Assembly (NCBI GenBank): GCA_002167555.2
Contig: NHDL02000001.1
Coordinates: 310,384 to 320,478, forward strand
Direction: 5' to 3'
DNA length: 10,095 nt
From: Deltaproteobacteria bacterium TMED58
GTDB taxonomy: Bacteria; Desulfobacterota_D; UBA1144
Positions 9,554 to 10,095 of the stretch are shown piece by piece. A program made the position numbers and the translations under genes. The notes beneath the pieces were generated by a model. That model did not search any database, was not told the DNA's origin, and worked only from the letters and a program-made list of their open reading frames with translations. Within the stretch, counting starts at the first letter, position 1; every line of letters begins with the position of its first letter.

Positions 9554-10037
9554 ATTCCTCTTCTTCCATACAAGATAAGCAGTACCTGGTGAATGGCATC
9601 ACCCTTAACCTATTTTCATCTATTGGTTCTTTGCAAGGCGGACACATCCCATAAGTCCCACTATCAATTCTTTTTAGTGCATCTTCAATCATAGCAAGTT
9701 TTTGTCTGTCCCTTTGATTTAGCGATAATGACAAATCCCTCTCTCTATCATTAGATGCATTATCATAAAAGTCTCCAACATCATGCTTTAAATGATTAGA
9801 CTCTGTTTTGATTACTTTGGATATATCTTTTAAAATTCCATCTTTCATACCACTTAGAATTTTTTTTATTTCATTTTTAAATTTAGTAGGTAACTTATAT
9901 TTGGTCTTGGCTTTAGGTGCTGATTTTTTCGAAACCTTTTCGCCAGCACTCTCAATAGCTTTAACTTTTGCAGATGATGACTTTTTAGATACTTTTGGTT
10001 TTTTAATAGCTCTCTTTGAATTTTTTGTAGGTACCAT
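9534..10037 (-). CDS. DksA/TraR-family C4 zinc-finger protein with lysine-rich N-terminal tail
   Basis: Members of this family enter the secondary channel of RNA polymerase and tune transcription during starvation. The 167-residue product has three parts. Residues 1-48 are a basic, low-complexity tail with 16 lysines plus Ser and Ala. Residues about 52-122 are a predicted coiled-coil pair with the tip near YDNASNDRERDLSL (91-104). The C-terminal zinc finger uses C132, C135, C153 and C156 (GTYGMCPPC ... RYCLSC). The tip lacks the second aspartate of the DxxDxA motif of E. coli DksA (serine at 95), so canonical ppGpp-dependent DksA activity should not be assumed. The frame extends to 10085, but GGAG lies 7 bases before the ATG at 10037, and that start is preferred. 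A possible promoter lies at the window edge. Confidence 0.9.
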   Translation of the reverse strand: MVPTKNSKRAIKKPKVSKKSSSAKVKAIESAGEKVSKKSAPKAKTKYKLPTKFKNEIKKILSGMKDGILKDISKVIKTESNHLKHDVGDFYDNASNDRERDLSLSLNQRDRQKLAMIEDALKRIDSGTYGMCPPCKEPIDENRLRVMPFTRYCLSCMEEEEFNSNNL

Positions 10038-10052
10038 TGTGAAACTCCAAGC

Positions 10053-10085
10053 ATAATAAGTTAAGCTAAATAAATAATTTGTCAA
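10053..10085 (-). promoter_or_regulatory. Weak promoter candidate for the DksA/TraR-type gene
   Basis: The minus strand has a consensus TTGACA at 10080-10085 and TATTAT at 10053-10058, but the 21-base spacing is longer than usual sigma-70 promoters accept. One of the two elements may be used with another partner. The -10 lies 15 bases before the start codon, leaving room for the GGAG ribosome-binding site at 10045-10048. Low confidence. Confidence 0.25.
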
Positions 10086-10095
10086 GATTCTTAAT

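Noticed and set aside
9808-10056. Plus-strand hydrophobic open frame opposite the DksA/TraR-type gene
   Set aside because: The Phe/Leu-rich product is what antisense reading of lysine-rich codons gives; no ribosome-binding site.

Overview
The window is about 10.1 kb of very AT-rich (roughly 30% GC by eye), tightly packed bacterial DNA. It holds twelve complete genes and one partial gene, with only about 340 bases outside genes. Several neighbours overlap: ATGA or TAATG joints within operons, tail-to-tail overlaps between convergent genes, and no recognisable intrinsic terminator. Gene content is mostly core: riboflavin and tryptophan synthesis, NusB, Obg, BamD, PrmA, MtnA, a DksA/TraR-type protein and an iron(III) ABC importer. 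A BamD-like lipoprotein with a lipobox implies a Gram-negative outer membrane. The composition and packing suggest a streamlined, probably aquatic, uncultivated lineage. The DksA/TraR subtype recalls deltaproteobacteria-like groups, but the phylum cannot be fixed from this sequence.

Layout. (1) 1-1557, minus strand: a small, extremely acidic protein, then an iron(III)-binding periplasmic protein, then the first 53 codons of the partner permease. A promoter with a Fur-box-like sequence lies just upstream of the binding-protein gene. (2) 1705-5866, plus strand: ribBA, ribH, nusB, trpD and trpC, a close-packed apparent operon joining the branch-committing and lumazine-forming riboflavin steps, an antitermination factor with an unusual ~95-residue insertion, and two tryptophan enzymes. 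trpC is split between two frames at a run of ten A's. (3) 5856-6842, minus strand: obgE, a ribosome-assembly GTPase, overlapping the end of trpC. (4) 6889-9553, plus strand: bamD, prmA and mtnA, read divergently from obgE. A 46-bp gap holds two opposed promoters whose -10 boxes overlap, and bamD looks leaderless. (5) 9534-10037, minus strand: a DksA/TraR-family zinc-finger protein with a lysine-rich tail, overlapping the end of mtnA.

No CRISPR array, transposon, tRNA, rRNA or obvious defence system is present. The points most worth a second look are the A10 frameshift in trpC (polymerase slippage, assembly error or young pseudogene), the shared -10 divergent promoter with a leaderless bamD, the NusB insertion, the acidic triplet-repeat protein and the possible Fur site.
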